NCBI RefSeq assembly: GCF_036898095.1
Contig: NC_090726.1
Span: 44,957,455 to 45,021,454, forward strand
Direction: 5' to 3'
Origin: Palaemon carinicauda
Lineage: Eukaryota > Arthropoda > Malacostraca > Decapoda > Palaemonidae
Length of the DNA: 64,000 nucleotides
Shown here: in pieces, positions 62,443 through 64,000 of the stretch
Layout of the letters: each line of letters opens with the position of its first letter
Position numbering within the stretch: position 1 is the stretch's first letter
Program-made: the position numbers and the translations under genes
Notes under the pieces: generated by a model
Told to the model about the DNA's origin: nothing
Databases searched by the model: none
What the model saw: the letters and a program-made list of their open reading frames with translations, nothing else

Positions 62443-62929
62443 TTAGGTTCAGGGGCATGGGAGGAGGAAAATTCCAACGACCTAGAGGAGCTTCTCCTCA
62501 CCCTATCTCTCTCCAGCTTACGAGTATATTTATCATATTCAAGCCAGTCGAATTCCAACAAGACCACGCACTCATCACACCGATCTCCTAATTGGCAGGA
62601 TTTACCCTGGCAATTAGAACAAACGGTATGTGGGTCGATAGAGGCCTTGGGAAGACGTTTGTTGCAATCCCTCGCACACTTGCGAAATTTAGGTCCAGGG
62701 ATAGGAGAAGGGTCACCCATATTGAACAATCAGAGAAAATCCAAAACAAAACCAAAATCATCAACAATAAACAATAGCCAAAAAAGGGTTTCAAGAGTTT
62801 TAATTGAAGAAAAAACACCCGTCACAGAGAAAGCTCAAAAACAACCAAAATAAAGTACTTCACCAAAAAGGACGAAAACTCAAGGTCATCAGCGAGCGGA
62901 ATCAACTTGTCGATAAGACCGACAGAGAA

Positions 62930-63091
62930 GAACTGGAGATGTTGACAAGTATATGCGGTATCTGGCCGATAGTCGGCGCTGGTGGTCACACCCGCAACCT
63001 TCATGGCGATCGCTCGCGAGTTTCTGGTATCTGTCGAGCCGTCCGAGACGTCAGCTATTATATATTCACCGGCTAAGTTTAATATTTAAAA
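62930..63091 (-). repeat. right terminal inverted repeat of DIRS-A3
   Basis: AGTATATGCGGTATCTGGCC to CACCGGCTAAGTTTAATATT. Inverse of about 51003-51150, apart from the outer 45 bp. Confidence 0.85.
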
Positions 63092-63226
63092 TTAACCACT
63101 TTATTAACAAGTTTCACTGGTTGTTTGCAGGTCATGCGAGGAATACGAAAATTTGGGGGTGTACAGATACAGTATGTATGATGACGGCCCTTATTTTCAA
63201 CCCTACCAGTAAGAAAGCAGCAGTCT
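63092..63226. other. intergenic
   Basis: Short spacer, no feature seen. Confidence 0.4.
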
Positions 63227-63501
63227 AAGGGGGATCACAGGGAGGCGTTAGCCGCTCCCATCGTTAGGTAAGTAGGTAAGCATGGCTTGTAGAGGTCCTG
63301 TCCGTCGTTATACAAACTCGAAAATCTCTGATTATCTTGTTACTTTGGAGCCTTGGAGACTTTGCATGTTAGCGGCCAGTTCCTCACGCATTCATTAAAA
63401 ATGGACATCAACTAATCTAAACTTTCCCCCCTAACCTACAATCTGCATTCTTACCTACTTACCTAACGGGGGGGTTAACGCCTCCCTGCGACCCCCCGTA
63501 C
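63227..63501. mobile_element. MITE-like element with long inverted ends
   Basis: The left end (AGGGAGGCGTTA then CGTTAGGTAAGTAGGTAAG) is inverted at the right (CTTACCTACTTACCTAACG then TAACGCCTCCCTG). About 275 bp, no coding capacity, superfamily unknown. Confidence 0.75.
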
Positions 63502-63671
63502 ACTGAACATTATCGTATTCTTAGTCGACCGTCATCATACATACAGGTGGCTACTATAATACATATACAGTATACACCCAAAAATCATTTTGTGAATTTT
63601 ATGGTGGTAATATAAATTAAAACCTAGCCGCCCAAGATAAGAAAACAGTCTTCTCAGCTGGTTCCCATTTT

Positions 63672-64000
63672 CATATGGGGTCGCCGTTGTGGATGAGCCG
63701 TTTCCACCTTTTTCTATTTTGCGCTTCTGCCTCATCAATTCCCTTCTCATGTAAGTCTCCTCTCACACAGTCCCTCCATCTCTTTCTTGGTCTCCCTCTT
63801 CTTCTTCTTCCTTGAACCTCCATCTCCATAGTATGTCTCCCAACGTGGTCCTCATATCTCCTCATCAGTTGTCCATACCATCTCAGCCTCCCTTCTTTGA
63901 TATTTCCACCACCTTTTTCGACCCCCTTATGTAGTCATTTTTTATTCGATCCTCTCGTCATCCCAGACATCCACCTAAGCAGTCTCATTTCTGCCACATC
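63672..64000 (-). pseudogene. non-LTR retrotransposon ORF2 C-terminal fragment
   Basis: The minus strand from the window edge reads VAEMRLLRWMSGMTRGSNKK, a stop, then RLRWYGQLMRRYEDHVGRHT, EMEVQGRRRRGRPRKRWRDC and AQNRKRWKRLIHNGDP, ending in a stop. This arrangement is the common C-terminal tail of LINE-type reverse transcriptases in invertebrates. At least one stop interrupts it, and the rest lies beyond 64000. Confidence 0.75.

Larger units (their letters stand above)
56134..62729 (-). pseudogene. gag frame 1 of DIRS-A3, split by Harbinger insertion
   Basis: The N-terminal part (62729-62443) opens MGDPSPIPGPKFRKCARDCN and carries a cysteine cluster (C-x2-C, C-x6-C-x2-C) of the kind seen at the start of DIRS gag proteins, then a charged helix. 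The frame stops at the transposon and resumes at 56945. Within a few codons a run of five C's near 56908-56915 puts it one base out of frame with the rest (MRDMFLAIQALGEKVESLAS to RDSGRQPP). The 3' part has KKPWRKVSRPLKRKSVPSGQ and a coiled segment DMQTKLASLMEEYDVEQ. It ends at a TAA also present in A1. Confidence 0.75.
50958..63091 (-). mobile_element. DIRS-like retrotransposon A3, best preserved copy
   Basis: After removing the nested Harbinger element (56946-62442) it is about 6.6 kb. Right to left it has: right terminus (62930-63091), gag frame 1 (split by the insertion), gag frame 2, RT/RNase H, tyrosine recombinase, internal complementary region and left terminus. It lies upstream of the first acyl-CoA oxidase exon found, on the same strand. 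Defects seen are the Harbinger insertion and one frameshift in gag frame 1. The RT and recombinase frames look intact. DIRS elements encode a recombinase instead of an integrase and insert without target duplication. Confidence 0.9.

Overview
This is eukaryotic nuclear DNA from an animal, most likely a decapod crustacean (shrimp, prawn or crayfish type). The reasons are AT-rich long introns with GT/AG borders, several retroposon families I know from penaeid-type genomes, many DIRS-like tyrosine-recombinase retroelements, and host genes of animal type. The species call is inference. I ran no searches.

Host genes. Two genes can be read exon by exon. A short three-exon gene on the plus strand (16568-21342) encodes a 141-residue protein that looks like PAGR1, the PAXIP1-associated subunit of the MLL3/4 histone methyltransferase complex. 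Converging on it, 575 bp away, is an acyl-CoA oxidase gene on the minus strand. Its 13 recognisable exons lie between 48300 and 21917 and encode about 670 residues. Its first exon reads like a mitochondrial presequence, it has no C-terminal PTS1, and exon 2 carries an apparent frameshift.

Mobile DNA makes up most of the window. (1) A complete Ty3/Gypsy element (7357-11849, minus) has identical 151-bp LTRs, a 5-bp target duplication and one intact Gag-Pol frame. Its primer-binding region is not tRNA-like: it is a 14-nt exact complement of a segment of its own LTR. (2) Four DIRS-like elements of two families, all on the minus strand, lie at 1-2686 (B1, cut by the window edge), 27933-33267 (A1), 37683-44369 (B2) and 50958-63091 (A3). 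A1 and B2 sit inside acyl-CoA oxidase introns. Each of A1, B2 and A3 shows inverted termini and an internal complementary region that fuses the complements of both ends. (3) A complete two-gene PIF/Harbinger transposon (56946-62442), with a TTA target duplication, is nested in the gag gene of DIRS-A3. It encodes a MADF-domain protein and a DDE transposase, converging on each other. (4) Smaller elements are five TTAA-flanked piggyBac-like MITEs, fold-back elements resembling DIRS ends, at least three SINE-like families, a nuclear-receptor-motif-bearing repeat, a non-LTR retrotransposon tail at the right edge, and microsatellites and minisatellites.

Nesting gives a relative order. DIRS-A1 entered an existing TTAA MITE, the Harbinger element entered an existing DIRS-A3, and a SINE-like copy entered a fold-back element with an 11-bp target duplication. 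The Gypsy element looks youngest because its LTRs are identical. I saw no rRNA, functional tRNA or CRISPR array.
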